Assembly (NCBI GenBank): GCA_002104945.1
Contig: MCFH01000054.1
Location: forward strand, 248,001 to 312,000
DNA from: Piromyces finnis
Lineage: Eukaryota; Neocallimastigomycota; Neocallimastigomycetes; Neocallimastigales; Neocallimastigaceae
Direction: 5' to 3'
Length of the DNA: 64,000 nucleotides
Both the position numbers and the translations under genes were made by a program. Below the pieces are notes generated by a model. That model was not told the DNA's origin. It did not search any database and worked only from the letters and a program-made list of their open reading frames with translations. Shown here one piece after another: positions 12,994-25,601 of the stretch. Numbering within the stretch: the stretch's first letter is position 1; every line of letters starts with the position of its first letter.

Positions 12994-14513
12994 ATTTATT
13001 TAATTATATTTATAATATATTATTAATATTTCGTTTTTAATGTATGAAATAAATAGGTTTTGTTGATTATTGAGAGTGGTATATATTTATCCAAAAAAGA
13101 TTCATAAGCTATTCACCAAAAGAAGTATGATTATTATTTTTTTTTAATATAGGACTTTTGTTTAAGCACTTTTTATATATTCTTTTATAAAATAAATTTG
13201 AAATTTTCTCTTATAAAATAAACTTTTAACTTTTTATTTTATTTCTAAATGTTTCTTTCTTTCTTTTTTTTGCTTTTCTTTTTTGCTTTTTTCTTATTTA
13301 GTTTCAATTCAGTTTGTTCAGTTGATTTTTATTATTTTACAAAGAATTTTTAAAAAAATAGTTTGTTATTAAATTTTATATTAAAATTTTATATATAAAT
13401 TTTATATTATAATATTATAATATTAATTTTAATATAAACAATTAAATTTTTTTTTTTTTTTTAATAAGCTAAAGAAGAAACTGGTAAAACAAAAAAACAA
13501 AAAGAGAGTCACCTTGCTTAATGTTAAAAACCTTTAGATTAAAATGAACAATTTGAACAATTTTACCAATTGTGACAATAAAAAGATGTATAACTATTTT
13601 TATTAATAAACCATTAAATGTTTAATAAAAAAAAAAACTTTATAAAATTCCGTATAAACCTTTTCTAAATAAATTTTTTAAAATAAAAAGTAAAACTATA
13701 AATGTTTTTAATCCTTTATATTATTAATATCAAACATTATTATAAATTCTTTTTCTCTTTTAAAGAAAAGGTAGTGTATTATTTTGATAAAAAAAAATAA
13801 AAAAAAAAATAGTGTATTAAAATCATTGTTATTCTCTATATGTACCATGTCATTTTTTCAGATTTTAATTGTTTTCCATAAATTCAAAAAAACATTTTTT
13901 TATATCAAATTTACATTGTTTTATGTATCACTAAAAAAAGCATATGATATAGGTGTGATGAATTTACATTATCTTTTTTTGATTATCAAAAAAAAAAAAA
14001 TTTTTTTTATAAATAAATTATAATTGATTTGTAATTCATTCCATAAAAAAAAAAAAAGTTAAAAGTGACAAGATTAATTGTTCATTTTAAAAAAAAAAAA
14101 AAAAAAGGATTGAAAAAGTCTTTTTTTATTTTATTCAAATAATATTTAAAATTTGAAAGGAAACAAAAAAGTAATTCCTAATAATATATATATACATTTA
14201 TAAGAAAGAAAAAATATATAAAACTACTCATTTATACCATCGAAAAAAGAAACTCAACTCATTCAATTTTCTTCACATAATTAAAAATAATAATAGTTTG
14301 AATTAAATCTAGTGTTGATTTTTTTTAAAAGGAAAAAGGGAAAAAAAAAAAGTAAAGTGAAAAAAAAAAAACATAAAGATTTCTCGAAAATTTTATCATT
14401 TTGCTTTATAAATCGAAATATAACATTATAAAAAGAAAAGAAAATTTTAAAAATTTAAAAATTAAAAACAATTTATATTTATTAATTCTATTTTATAAAA
14501 AAAGTTAGTAATA
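12994..14513. other. Divergent intergenic region
   Basis: This lies between the CDC50 start and the first EamA transporter start. Short open frames here (for example 13784-14023) are A/T low complexity with no family signal. There are many A runs immediately upstream of the transporter ATG, as in front of most genes in the window. Confidence 0.55.
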
Positions 14514-15686
14514 ATGAGTTCAATTAATAAAGAAATTGAAATAAATATTGCTGAAAAAGAAATAATAGACATTTCTTTAGGTGAAATAAGGAAAGAAGGT
14601 GAAAGTCAAGATAATGTTAAAAATGAAATTAAAAATGAAGGCTCAGAAGATAATAGTCGTTTAAGAAAAATTTGTACCAATCGTTTTTGGTTATATGTAT
14701 TAGCTATAGCATGTACTTTCTTATGGGGTAGTGCATTTCCAAGTGTAAAATTAGGTTATGAAAAATTCCATATTAATAAAAAAGATTTAAAGTCTATCAT
14801 TTTGTTTGCTGGTATAAGATTTACTTTTGCCGGTTTATTAATTATCGCTTTTTATTGTATTATCAGAAAACAATTAATCTTTCCAAAATTAAAACAATTA
14901 CCTGATATTATTGTATTGGGTTTAATTGGTATCTCCTTCCAATATATTTTCTTTTATTTGGGTTTAAGCAATTCAACTGGTGTTAAGTCATCTATTATTA
15001 ATTCACTTAGTACCTTCCTTACTGTTGTTTTCGCTCATTTCGTCTTTAAAAATGATAAAATTACCGTTAGAAAAGCTATTGGTTGTGCTATTGGTATTTT
15101 AGGTGTAATTATCATTAATGTCGGTGGTGCTATCTTTGGAACAAGTAAAGATGGTAAGAAAGTTGATATATCTTTCTCTCTTAATGGGGAAGGTATTCTT
15201 ATGTTATCATGTTTAATGTCAGCAACTTCCACCATTATTGTTAAAATTTTAACCGCAAAAGGTTCAATTTTCAAATCTTTAAGAAATAAAGATACAGAAG
15301 AAGGGGAAAAGAAAAAACCAGATATTATTATGATTACAGGTTATCAAATATTCCTAGGTGCTTTAATTATTGATATTGTTGCATTTATTTGGTTGTTATT
15401 CTCACCTCTTAAGCCAAACGAAAATTCAAATGAAAAACAATATAAAAATGTAAGTTTTTCCGGTTATTTATTATTAATCTATATGTCTTTATTATCAGCG
15501 GTTGCATTTTCCATTTGGAATACATTATTAAGATTTAATAAAGTCGGAAAAATCGCTTTTTTCCGTTTCTTAATTCCAGTTTTTGGAACATTATTATCAG
15601 GAATATTCCTTGGCGAAGGTTTATTTAAATTAGAAAATCTTATTGCTTTAATCTTAGTATGTTTGGGTGTCGTAATTGTATGCTAA
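14514..15686 (+). CDS. EamA/DMT superfamily transporter, intronless, 390 aa
   Basis: A single uninterrupted ORF starts at an ATG in an A-rich leader. A hydrophilic N-terminal tail of about 60 residues is followed by about ten hydrophobic helices arranged as two EamA halves. The first half opens with CTFLWGSAFPSVKLGY and has TGVKSSIINS. A charged cytosolic loop (about 250-280) follows, and the second half ends with FLIPVFGTLLSGIFLGEGL. The superfamily moves small metabolites (amino acids, nucleotide sugars, drugs); the substrate cannot be read from sequence. The gene downstream at 17231 is a close paralogue with the same layout. Absence of introns contrasts with the intron-dense housekeeping genes nearby and would fit bacterial origin or retroposition, which is inference only. 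Confidence 0.88.
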   Translation: MSSINKEIEINIAEKEIIDISLGEIRKEGESQDNVKNEIKNEGSEDNSRLRKICTNRFWLYVLAIACTFLWGSAFPSVKLGYEKFHINKKDLKSIILFAGIRFTFAGLLIIAFYCIIRKQLIFPKLKQLPDIIVLGLIGISFQYIFFYLGLSNSTGVKSSIINSLSTFLTVVFAHFVFKNDKITVRKAIGCAIGILGVIIINVGGAIFGTSKDGKKVDISFSLNGEGILMLSCLMSATSTIIVKILTAKGSIFKSLRNKDTEEGEKKKPDIIMITGYQIFLGALIIDIVAFIWLLFSPLKPNENSNEKQYKNVSFSGYLLLIYMSLLSAVAFSIWNTLLRFNKVGKIAFFRFLIPVFGTLLSGIFLGEGLFKLENLIALILVCLGVVIVC

Positions 15687-17230
<1,544 letters not shown>

Positions 17231-18415
17231 ATGGAGGAAACCATTGAAAAATCTCAGGTTGCTGTAGAATTAAATGAGGTGGTGAAGGATCAGAATAATT
17301 GTAAAATCCAAATTCAAGATGACAAGAAATTTGATGGTCAACAAATCGATTCTGTTGATAAAAAAGTATTTTATTCTGTAACGGTAGGAGAAAGTCATGT
17401 TAAAAAAATCTTTACAAAAAGACTTAATATTTATATTTTCGCTATTATTTGTACGTTTCTTTGGGCCTCGGCTTATCCTACCATTCGTTTAGGTTATGAA
17501 GAATTTCATGTAGATAAAAACAATTTAAGAGCATGCTTTCTCTTTGCTGGTTTTCGTTTCACTATATCTGGTGCATTGATTCTTTTAGGTTACTTTGTTG
17601 TAAAGAAAAAGATTGTTTTACCAAAATTAAAGATGTTACCAGATATTCTTACCCTAGGTCTTATCACAGTTACTCTTCAATACATGGTATTTTATGCGGG
17701 TGTTGGTCATACTACAGGTGTGAAGAATTCAGTTATTAATTCATGTAATACATTCTTTTCTGTTATTATGGCCCACTTTTTATTCAAAAACGATAGAATT
17801 ACTATTCGTAAAGCCATTGGATGTTTGGTTGGTTTTTCAGGAGTTATTATTATTAATTTAGGTTTTGATTTCTTCTTTGGTAATGCTGAGAAATTAGAAT
17901 TTGGATTTACATTTAAAGGTGAAGGATTTATGATTATGAATTGTTTAATTTCTTCTATTGGTAATGTATTGGTAAAAATCATTAACACCACCGGATCTCT
18001 ATTCAAAAGATTTAAATATACAAAGGAAGAAAGAGAAAGAAAAAGAATTGATATTATTCTTATTACTGGATGGCAAATGTTTATTGGAGCTGTCATTCTC
18101 GATATTATTGCTCTAATATGGATAAAGATTGATCCTCTTGAACCGATAGAAGGATCCAATGTAAAACCATATACTAGTATTTCTGGATTAGGTTATTTAT
18201 TAATGTTTCATATGGGTCTTATTGCTGCCGTTGCCTTCCCAATTTGGAATACTCTATTAAAGTTTAATAATGTAGGAATGATATCTTTCTTTAACTTTTT
18301 AATTCCGGTATTTGGTACATTCTTATCTGGTCTTCTTCTTGGTGAAAACTTATTGAAAATTGAAAATTTCGTTTCATTAGTTATGGTATGTATAGGTGTA
18401 ATTATTGTTTGTTAG
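17231..18415 (+). CDS. EamA/DMT superfamily transporter, intronless paralogue, 394 aa
   Basis: A single ORF with the same plan as the 14514 gene: a hydrophilic tail of about 65 residues, CTFLWASAYPTIRLGYEEF, TGVKNSVINSCNTFF, a charged middle loop at about 255-280, and FLIPVFGTFLSGLLLGENL near the C terminus. Aligned by eye, the membrane parts of the two proteins match at roughly half or more of positions, while the N-terminal tails do not align. This indicates an old tandem duplication followed by divergence. Codon use looks a little less A/T-extreme than in the copy upstream. The substrate is unknown. Confidence 0.88.
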   Translation: MEETIEKSQVAVELNEVVKDQNNCKIQIQDDKKFDGQQIDSVDKKVFYSVTVGESHVKKIFTKRLNIYIFAIICTFLWASAYPTIRLGYEEFHVDKNNLRACFLFAGFRFTISGALILLGYFVVKKKIVLPKLKMLPDILTLGLITVTLQYMVFYAGVGHTTGVKNSVINSCNTFFSVIMAHFLFKNDRITIRKAIGCLVGFSGVIIINLGFDFFFGNAEKLEFGFTFKGEGFMIMNCLISSIGNVLVKIINTTGSLFKRFKYTKEERERKRIDIILITGWQMFIGAVILDIIALIWIKIDPLEPIEGSNVKPYTSISGLGYLLMFHMGLIAAVAFPIWNTLLKFNNVGMISFFNFLIPVFGTFLSGLLLGENLLKIENFVSLVMVCIGVIIVC

Positions 18416-18486
18416 GTTTATCCTTAAAAATTTCAATTAAAGCAAAAAAAAAAAAGAAGAAACTCTTCAACAATGAGCGTACAAGA

Positions 18487-18523
<37 letters not shown>

Positions 18524-19237
18524 ATGAACCTATTTCTGTACTTTCTGTTATTATATTTATACATTTATACCAATTTTATATCTCTTATAATAAGTAATTA
18601 ATATTATTAATCTTCCTTTTTCCTATTTTTTTAATATAAGAAAAAAAGGCAAAAAGACAAATAGTAAATAATTTATAACTATAGTACAAATTATAGGAAT
18701 GATTTATAAAAATTTTTATTTTTTATAATTTTTTTTTTATATTATCATCTTTCGAATAGATGTATATAATACTATTTAATGTATATATAATTGTATTTTA
18801 TTGCTAATATAACATAAAACATGTAACATGTAAATGAATATAATTCCTTTATTTATAAATATAAAAGAATAATAGCTTATTTTTTTTTAAAAAAATATAT
18901 ATATAAAAATAATATAATAAAATACAATAAAAAACACTTATAAAAAAAAAAAAAAAAGAAATAATTATTTTTTATATAAATATAAAGTTTATAAATGTTT
19001 TTATTTTTTGAATATCAAAATGATTTATTTATTTTATAAAATATTGATGAATTAAATAGTGTAAAAGTATTTATGAAAATTTTAAATGATATTTGGATAA
19101 AAGATTAATATGGTATATTAAAATATTATGAATAAAAAGGAATTCTATATGTTTTTATTATTATTATTATTCCTTCTTTTGATTATTTAAGGGTGGGTTA
19201 AAAGTTCTATGGTATTTTATGTTATTTTTATAATAAT
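18416..19237. other. Convergent intergenic region
   Basis: This is the shared 3' flank of the second transporter and the small coiled-coil-like gene. It holds a run of about 28 A residues near 18494-18521 and otherwise A/T sequence. No gene is seen. Confidence 0.55.
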
Positions 19238-20212
19238 TTATGAGGATTTTATTAATATTTGACATATTTCATTTTTTTGTTTAAGATTCATGGTTAGTTC
19301 TTCATAGTTTATGTAAGGTTCATTTGAAAGAAGTGCATAATTTGTTTCAATTTCATCTTTTTTAAGTATTCTATTAAGGATATCTGATACTATTGTTTCC
19401 TATAATAATATTTAAAAAAAAAAAAAATGTAATAATTAAAAGTTTGGTTAGAATTTGAAGTGACTATCATTGTTTCACTAATAAAAAGGCATTTCATTTA
19501 CTTTCAATGAATATTCTTTTTCAAACATTTCAACGGCAGAATTAATTAATTCAAATGTTTCTGATAACAATATTAATTCTTCTTTTTCCTAAATTGAAAT
19601 TTTAATTTTAAAATGTTAATTTTTGTAATAAACTAAAATTATCATAGTTTAAATATTTTATCCCTATTTTTTTTTCATTTACCTCATATTCAATATTATT
19701 TATTTTTGTTTTGATATCAGATGCTATAGCATAAATTTTTAATAAAATTTCATGAACTTTTTTTATTTTATAAATTATTTTAAAATGATAAAATATAGGA
19801 AAATTAGTATTAAAATTTAATTTCATTTCAAGGACTACAAGTAGATACATTACAATTTGATAAAATATTACTAGCTGTTTGACTTCTATCTTTAATTACT
19901 TTTTTAAAAAATGAATAAAAAAGAATTAAATACAATTGAAAATTGAAATTTTTTAGCTTTAAAATTTCTAAAATTTTAATTTTTCACGTACCACTTTTAC
20001 TCATAACTGTTTGATTTAACTGAACATTATTTACAGACCATTCTTCTATTCTGAAATAGATATATTAATTTATTAAAAGGTTAAACAATGATATTTTAGA
20101 TTTTTGATATTGGGAAATATTTCTTTAAAAATTGGAAATTATAGTGTAATATATTTTAGTTTATTAATAGAGTAAAATGATATTAAATATTTACAGTTTT
20201 GTAATTTCCATT
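19238..20212 (-). CDS. Small helical (possibly coiled-coil) protein of unknown function, 6 exons, about 147 aa
   Basis: Exons: complement of 19238-19399, 19502-19588, 19683-19756, 19854-19898, 19992-20050 and a first exon ending at 20196. Splice sites and phases agree across all of them. The protein is hydrophilic and helix-rich with short heptad-like stretches (EEKEELILLSETFELINSA) and no membrane segment. I do not recognise it; small subunits of vesicle, kinetochore or Mediator complexes have this look, but that is a guess. The start is uncertain. The conservative start is the ATG at 20212. A better-looking N-terminus begins at the ATG at 20322 and runs open for about 38 codons, but it hits a stop just after a six-A run and lies in another frame from exon 1. 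Confidence 0.6.
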
Positions 20213-20560
20213 AATTTTTTTAAAATATCTATTATCTCATTTTTGTTCTTATAACTTATTTTGGTATAATCTAAATCCTTTAAATTACTGCTGTTGTCGT
20301 TGCTGCTGCGTATGTCTTCCATTTATAAATAACCAAGTTTTTTTTTAAAGTTTATTAAAAGATAAATTATTTTTAGATTAAAAAAAAGCTCCATCTATTG
20401 ATAATACATTTTAAATATTGTATACATAATTTTTAAATGTATACATAAAATATTTTATATTTCAATAAATATATAAAAAAGCTGAAAATAAATATAAAAA
20501 AAAGTGAGGTATATATGCTAATGCTTATAAAACAATTTTATGTATAATATAAATTCATTT

Positions 20561-20640
20561 TCTTGAAATGAGATAGTGATTATATTAATACTTTATAATG
20601 TAATGTCTTGAAATAAAATAGTGATTATATTAATACTTTA
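20561..20640. repeat. Imperfect tandem duplication, 45-nt period
   Basis: A 35-nt segment at 20561-20595 recurs at 20606-20640 with two base differences (TCTTGAAATGAGATAG against TCTTGAAATAAAATAG). The remainder, GTGATTATATTAATACTTTA, is identical. Confidence 0.85.
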
Positions 20641-21232
20641 ATTGTTATAATATATAAACAACTGTTTTTTTTTTTTTTTTTTTTTCATTTTAATCTTTAT
20701 ATTCTTAATGTGTAAAGTATAAGACATTGAACTATAGTTAATTTTATTCTCTATTTGATAACATCTATGAATTAAATCGTATCTATTAAAGTTATATTCT
20801 AATCATTGAAAAAATCAATTATCAATTAATAATCTATAAGAAAAACGAAATTCTTAAAATACATATAAAGATAATTTATTATAGAATATAGGATTAACCA
20901 CAATCTTTTTTTAAAAAAAAGCATTGTCTTTATTTATCATTAAAAGACTACTCTATATAAATAAAAAAAATAAAAAAAACAATACTAAAGCTTATTGCTT
21001 ATTAATTACACTATTATTATTACTATTATTATTAAATAAGATTTAGCCTTTTTTTCATAAAAAAATTAAAATTAAAACTTAATACTAAATATGTTATAAC
21101 ATTAAAAAAAAAAAACATCTCGACATTTTTTTAATGAAAATAAATAAATATATATATATATATACTTATTTTCTCTCTTTTTTTTTTCCTTTCTCTCTCT
21201 TCTTTTTTATATTAATCTAACATTTTGTACTT

Positions 21233-21237
<5 letters not shown>

Positions 21238-21286
<49 letters not shown>
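21238..21286. repeat. Uninterrupted 49-nt poly(A) tract
   Basis: This is the longest homopolymer in the window. It is not at the 3' end of any recognised retroelement. The flanks are ordinary A/T intergenic DNA, so I treat it as a homopolymer expansion rather than a retroposed tail. Confidence 0.9.
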
Positions 21287-21287
<1 letters not shown>

Positions 21288-22089
21288 AGAATAGAAAAAA
21301 ACACATCTTTAAAGACACTTTTAATTTAATTCATTCTATTATACATAAAAGTATTTTAAGAAATATTTCAATCAAGTTAAAAATTTATAAAAAAAAAAAT
21401 TCATAATAATAATTAATTATACATATTTGTTATAAACAAAAAAGAAATAATTGATGAAAAATACATAAAAATACTATTACTATTCCTTTCTTTTGTTCAA
21501 CATTAAAAACTTTTTAATATATTTAATGAATAATCGAAAAAAAATTAAGATAAATTAACAAATAACTTTACCTTGAAATCTATTAATAAATAAAATTATT
21601 TAAAATTATTTAATTAATTACCAAGTGAATTTCTATTAAATTTATGAATTTTAAATAAATTATTTTTCTTTTGGAAAGGTCAAACTTTAAACAATAATTA
21701 TCATTAATTATTAGCAGTAAAAGAAAAGAAAAAAAAAAGGTTGTTTTTTTTACCATAGTAAACATTAATTACCTTTTTCATTAATTTATTATAAATAATA
21801 TAAATATAAAATACTATTTTAAAACAAAACATTATTGAAATTTTTTACTCTATAAAAATAACAATATTTTTTTTTTTTTTAATATTTTCTTTTTTTTTTT
21901 TTAAAATAAAAATATAATTAAAAAAAATTAAAATATGATCTAAGTTAAAATTTTAATAATTAATAATAATTATCATTATTATTATTTATTATTTTTTTTA
22001 TCAAAAAAAAAAAAAAATAAAAATAAAAATAAAACTAGTTTACTAATAGTTGAATCTATTTTTTATTATTATAAAAAATATAAATAAAT

Positions 22090-24621
22090 ATGAAGCAAAC
22101 TTTATTAAAGAATAGATTAACATTTAAAGCACTTGGAAATGGGAACAAGAATGATGTTAATAATATTATAAATAAAAATATTGCTAGTGAATTAAATGAT
22201 TGTACCATAACTAGCATAGAAGAATATAGCAAGAAGAAGAAAATGAAAAGTATTAGCAATCATAAAGGTAATAAAAGTCCTAATGAAGAAGGACCAAAAA
22301 CAAATTTTATTACCACAGAGGATGACTATAAAATCTTAATAAATCTTAAAGGTATTAAAAAAGATAATGTAAAATTAGATTTAGTAGGAAATTACTTTAT
22401 TATTAGTTGTCAAAAAACTAAAGTAAATTTGAGTGGAAATGAAGATAATAAAATTTGTTACTACAAGAAATCATTTAAACTTCCTAATGATTGTGTGACC
22501 GAATCAATGCAGGCTAAACTTTATGAAGATCGATTAGAAATTTTAATTGATAGAAAAAATAAAAAAGTTGTTTCAGCATCAGATTCTGACAACATTCCAG
22601 GTGAAGAAGAAGAATATAAAGAAAATTTTATTCATGATATAAGTAAAATGGATACTAATAAATATGAAAAAGAAGGAAAAAACAGAAAAGGTAATTTTAA
22701 TAAGAACGAATCCTCTCAAGTTAATAATAATAGAAAGGTATCCAGTAGAAGTAATGATGATTTTGAGCATATAAAGGAAAAGGCATTAAAAAAGAAAACA
22801 ATATCGGTATCAAATCTTGTTCAATTGAATTTCAATTCAATGATAAAAGGTGTAAAAAAATTCACTTCAGATTCTAATTTATTTTATTTGAATAATAAAA
22901 ATAAATTGTTGTATATAAACTCATCATCCTTATACAAATCATTAAAAGTTCCAAAGAAGCCAAATAAATTGGAGCTTTCAACATTTTTGCCGCCAGAGTT
23001 AACTAAAGATTCTAATACAACATCTAAAATGGTGAAAAATCAAAGAAAACCACAAAAAAAATCAAAACCTACTACGCATCATCTTAACAAATCAAACGAA
23101 TCACCCAGAAAATTAAATTCAAACCATGATATATTTAATAAATCAAAACAAACTTGTCATTCTAATTCTTATGTTGTCAAAAATGAAATGCTTAATAAAT
23201 ATAATTCCTCTCAAGATATTGTCAAAGAAAGAAAATTAAGTGTAAAATCTAATTCAGATCATGAATTATTTGTAAGGAGAAAGGAATCTCATGGAAATTC
23301 TGAATGGGTTGTTGTATCCAGACGAAAACAATTTAAAGGAAAAAGTTTATCAACCAAAGATTCTCAAGCATTAATTCCTCTTCCTATGCCAAATGATAAT
23401 ACTAATGATAATTCCAACAAATTACGTTTTAGAGATCCAAATAATTATTATACCGATCTATATCTTAGTAATGACAGTACTATATATGCTTCAACATTAT
23501 CGTTTGATAATGCTTTCGTAAGTGTGATAAATGTCAGTGATGATATCGATGATGATATCCCAAAAACTAATAAAGTTAATAAAATTAAAAATATTGAAAA
23601 GTCAAAATCCGTAGATAACAAAAGTAGAAATCAAAAAGACATAAATTCAAACAATGAAAATAAAAGTTCAAAATCCGTAGATAACAAAAGTAGAAATCAA
23701 AAAGACATAAATTCAAACAATGAAAATAAAAGTTCAAAATCTCCTGATAGCAAAAGAAAAAGCCAAAGAAATGTTAACGATAATAATGAAAATAAAACTT
23801 CAAAATCTACTGATAACAAAAGAAAAAGTCAAAGAGATGTTAACGATAACAATAAGAGTATTCATCGTATGGTTATGAATAGTTTAATTCCTATATCCTC
23901 GTCAAGACCTCAGAGTCCAAATTGTAGTTTTATTTCTCGCCAAGAAAGTCTTAAGAAAAATAATATTTCTCCTACTCCAACATTAAAATCTACTAGACGA
24001 ACCTCTCCAACAAATGGAATTAGAAAGAATTTAATTCCAACTATCGATTCAACTTCCTATCAAAAAGTAAGTCCCTGTCCCCGTTCTAACTCTAGTGTTA
24101 GCATTAAAAATAAAAATTTATTAATACACTCATATAGTCAAAGTGACAATAATCCTAAAAATAAATGTATATACAGTCGTTCTGCCAGTCTCACGAATAA
24201 TAAACCACCTTGGAATTACGGCAGTATTAAACCTGAAAACAATAATTCTATGAATAGTTATTATAATGTTAAAGCAGAAATCTTAAAAAGACTAAATAGT
24301 GATCAAAAGAAACCTTTAACAAAGTTAAAGGTTGAAACTAAAAGAACTAAACCAGTTTCTAATATGGATAAAAGGGAGGATAATACACCACATAATATAT
24401 ATAATCGTTTAAGACATAATTCATCCATTCCATCATCTCCTAATAAATGTTCATCTCCAGTAAATAAATCACTTTTAATAATTACAAATAATGATAATTT
24501 AATTATTAAGAAATCAAAAATCCCATATTCCCCTCAAAGTAAAAATACTATCACAAAAATAGATGATTTTATTATTAAATCACTCATCCTTAATAACAAA
24601 ATTCCAACTATAGCATTTTAA
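22090..24621 (+). CDS. Alpha-crystallin (Hsp20)-domain protein with very long low-complexity tail, intronless, 843 aa
   Basis: A single ORF starts at an ATG after an A/T leader. Residues about 76-158 read as an alpha-crystallin domain: TTEDDYKILINLKGIKKDNV, then YFIISCQK, a loop, YYKKSFKLPNDC and LYEDRLEILIDRKNK. This matches the strand order of small heat-shock proteins, although the canonical A-x-x-x-n-G-v-L box is weakened to AKLYEDRLEI. The remaining roughly 680 residues are Ser/Asn/Lys-rich, predicted disordered, and include four tandem 22-residue repeats (about 506-593). Ordinary Hsp20 chaperones are 150-250 aa, so this is four times larger. Whether it is a holdase, a scaffold or a condensate-forming protein is open. 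Weak similarity to p23/CS domains is the alternative reading of the folded part. Confidence 0.78.
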   Translation: MKQTLLKNRLTFKALGNGNKNDVNNIINKNIASELNDCTITSIEEYSKKKKMKSISNHKGNKSPNEEGPKTNFITTEDDYKILINLKGIKKDNVKLDLVGNYFIISCQKTKVNLSGNEDNKICYYKKSFKLPNDCVTESMQAKLYEDRLEILIDRKNKKVVSASDSDNIPGEEEEYKENFIHDISKMDTNKYEKEGKNRKGNFNKNESSQVNNNRKVSSRSNDDFEHIKEKALKKKTISVSNLVQLNFNSMIKGVKKFTSDSNLFYLNNKNKLLYINSSSLYKSLKVPKKPNKLELSTFLPPELTKDSNTTSKMVKNQRKPQKKSKPTTHHLNKSNESPRKLNSNHDIFNKSKQTCHSNSYVVKNEMLNKYNSSQDIVKERKLSVKSNSDHELFVRRKESHGNSEWVVVSRRKQFKGKSLSTKDSQALIPLPMPNDNTNDNSNKLRFRDPNNYYTDLYLSNDSTIYASTLSFDNAFVSVINVSDDIDDDIPKTNKVNKIKNIEKSKSVDNKSRNQKDINSNNENKSSKSVDNKSRNQKDINSNNENKSSKSPDSKRKSQRNVNDNNENKTSKSTDNKRKSQRDVNDNNKSIHRMVMNSLIPISSSRPQSPNCSFISRQESLKKNNISPTPTLKSTRRTSPTNGIRKNLIPTIDSTSYQKVSPCPRSNSSVSIKNKNLLIHSYSQSDNNPKNKCIYSRSASLTNNKPPWNYGSIKPENNNSMNSYYNVKAEILKRLNSDQKKPLTKLKVETKRTKPVSNMDKREDNTPHNIYNRLRHNSSIPSSPNKCSSPVNKSLLIITNNDNLIIKKSKIPYSPQSKNTITKIDDFIIKSLILNNKIPTIAF
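23605..23868 (+). repeat. Four 66-nt tandem repeats inside the Hsp20-domain gene
   Basis: Units at 23605-23670, 23671-23736, 23737-23802 and 23803-23868 each encode 22 residues, beginning KSVDNKSRNQKDINSNNENK or a variant. Units 1 and 2 are identical over all 66 bases; units 3 and 4 have diverged. The length is a multiple of three, so copy number can change without breaking the frame. Confidence 0.92.
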
Positions 24622-25601
24622 ATTATTAAAAAAAAAATAACAATCAATTTTTTTTTCCACATTTAAAAATAATAAATGTATATTTTATATGTTATATATA
24701 TGTTATCATAAGCATCATCATATAAGTATCTATTATATCTATTATACTTTAACTATTAAAACTATTAAAATAATCTATTATAAAATAATTATATATATAT
24801 AATAAAATAATAATAATAAAAAAAAAAAAAAAACAGACATAATAAATTAATTATTAAAATATTTAATAGTGTGTAGCACGTGCAAAATTTTATTTTAAAA
24901 AGTGGAATATTATTTTTTTTTTTTCTTTTTTTTTTTGTTCAATTTAAAAAAGTTATCCTATTTTTTAATTGACAAAGTAAATTCAACTTTGAAAAAGAAA
25001 ATAATATATTATTTGAAAATATTGAAATAGTAGTACATTTTAATAATAAGAATAATAAAATAATGAGAACCTGAATTTCAAGATTTAATTAAATTGATGA
25101 ATGATATAAAGAACTGAAATTTTGCACTTTTTATTTATCTAAATTCAAATAATACAACAGCTAAAAATTATAATACAAAAAAATAAAAAGTAATAAAATA
25201 AAATAATTAAACAGTAAAAGAATTTTAAAATTAATATTCTATTCTATTGATTAAATAAGTAGTAATTACAAAAATTTAAAACAGTAATCATTTTCACATA
25301 TAGCGATTTATAAATTTCAAAATAAAAAAAAAAATAAATTATTCAATAAAACAATAAAAATAAAAAATATATTTATTGAGATAATCGAATAGATATATAT
25401 ATACATACTAATAAGCAATAACAATAATAAATTTACTCATTGAGATATTCAAAAATAAAAGTTTCATATTAATTTATTAAACAAAATTACATTTGAATTA
25501 AAAATTTATAAATTACATTCGTAATATTCAATAATAATAAAAACAAAAAATTACATATTAAAACATTTAATAGAATTACATTTGTGTCTATATTATTAAA
25601 A
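24622..25601. other. Intergenic region
   Basis: A/T-rich spacer between two plus-strand genes. The only conspicuous non-A/T element is the palindrome GCACGTGC at 24876-24883, an E-box core. No exon is seen. Confidence 0.55.

Larger units (their letters stand above)
20323..22089. other. Divergent intergenic region
   Basis: This 1.8 kb lies between the small coiled-coil-like gene and the Hsp20-domain gene. It contains a 35-nt tandem duplication (20561-20640), a 49-A run (21238-21286), and many shorter A/T runs. I see no exon. Confidence 0.55.

Noticed and set aside
13784-14023. 79-residue frame upstream of the first transporter
   Set aside because: Lys/Phe/Ile-rich product of A/T DNA without an ATG-supported start, motif or conserved splice context.
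17707-18159. 150-residue minus-strand open frame
   Set aside because: It is the antisense shadow of the second EamA transporter, which has clear membrane-protein composition on the plus strand.
21238-21286. 49-nt poly(A) as the tail of a retroposed gene
   Set aside because: No coding remnant lies upstream of it and no target-site duplication is visible; long A runs are common throughout the window.
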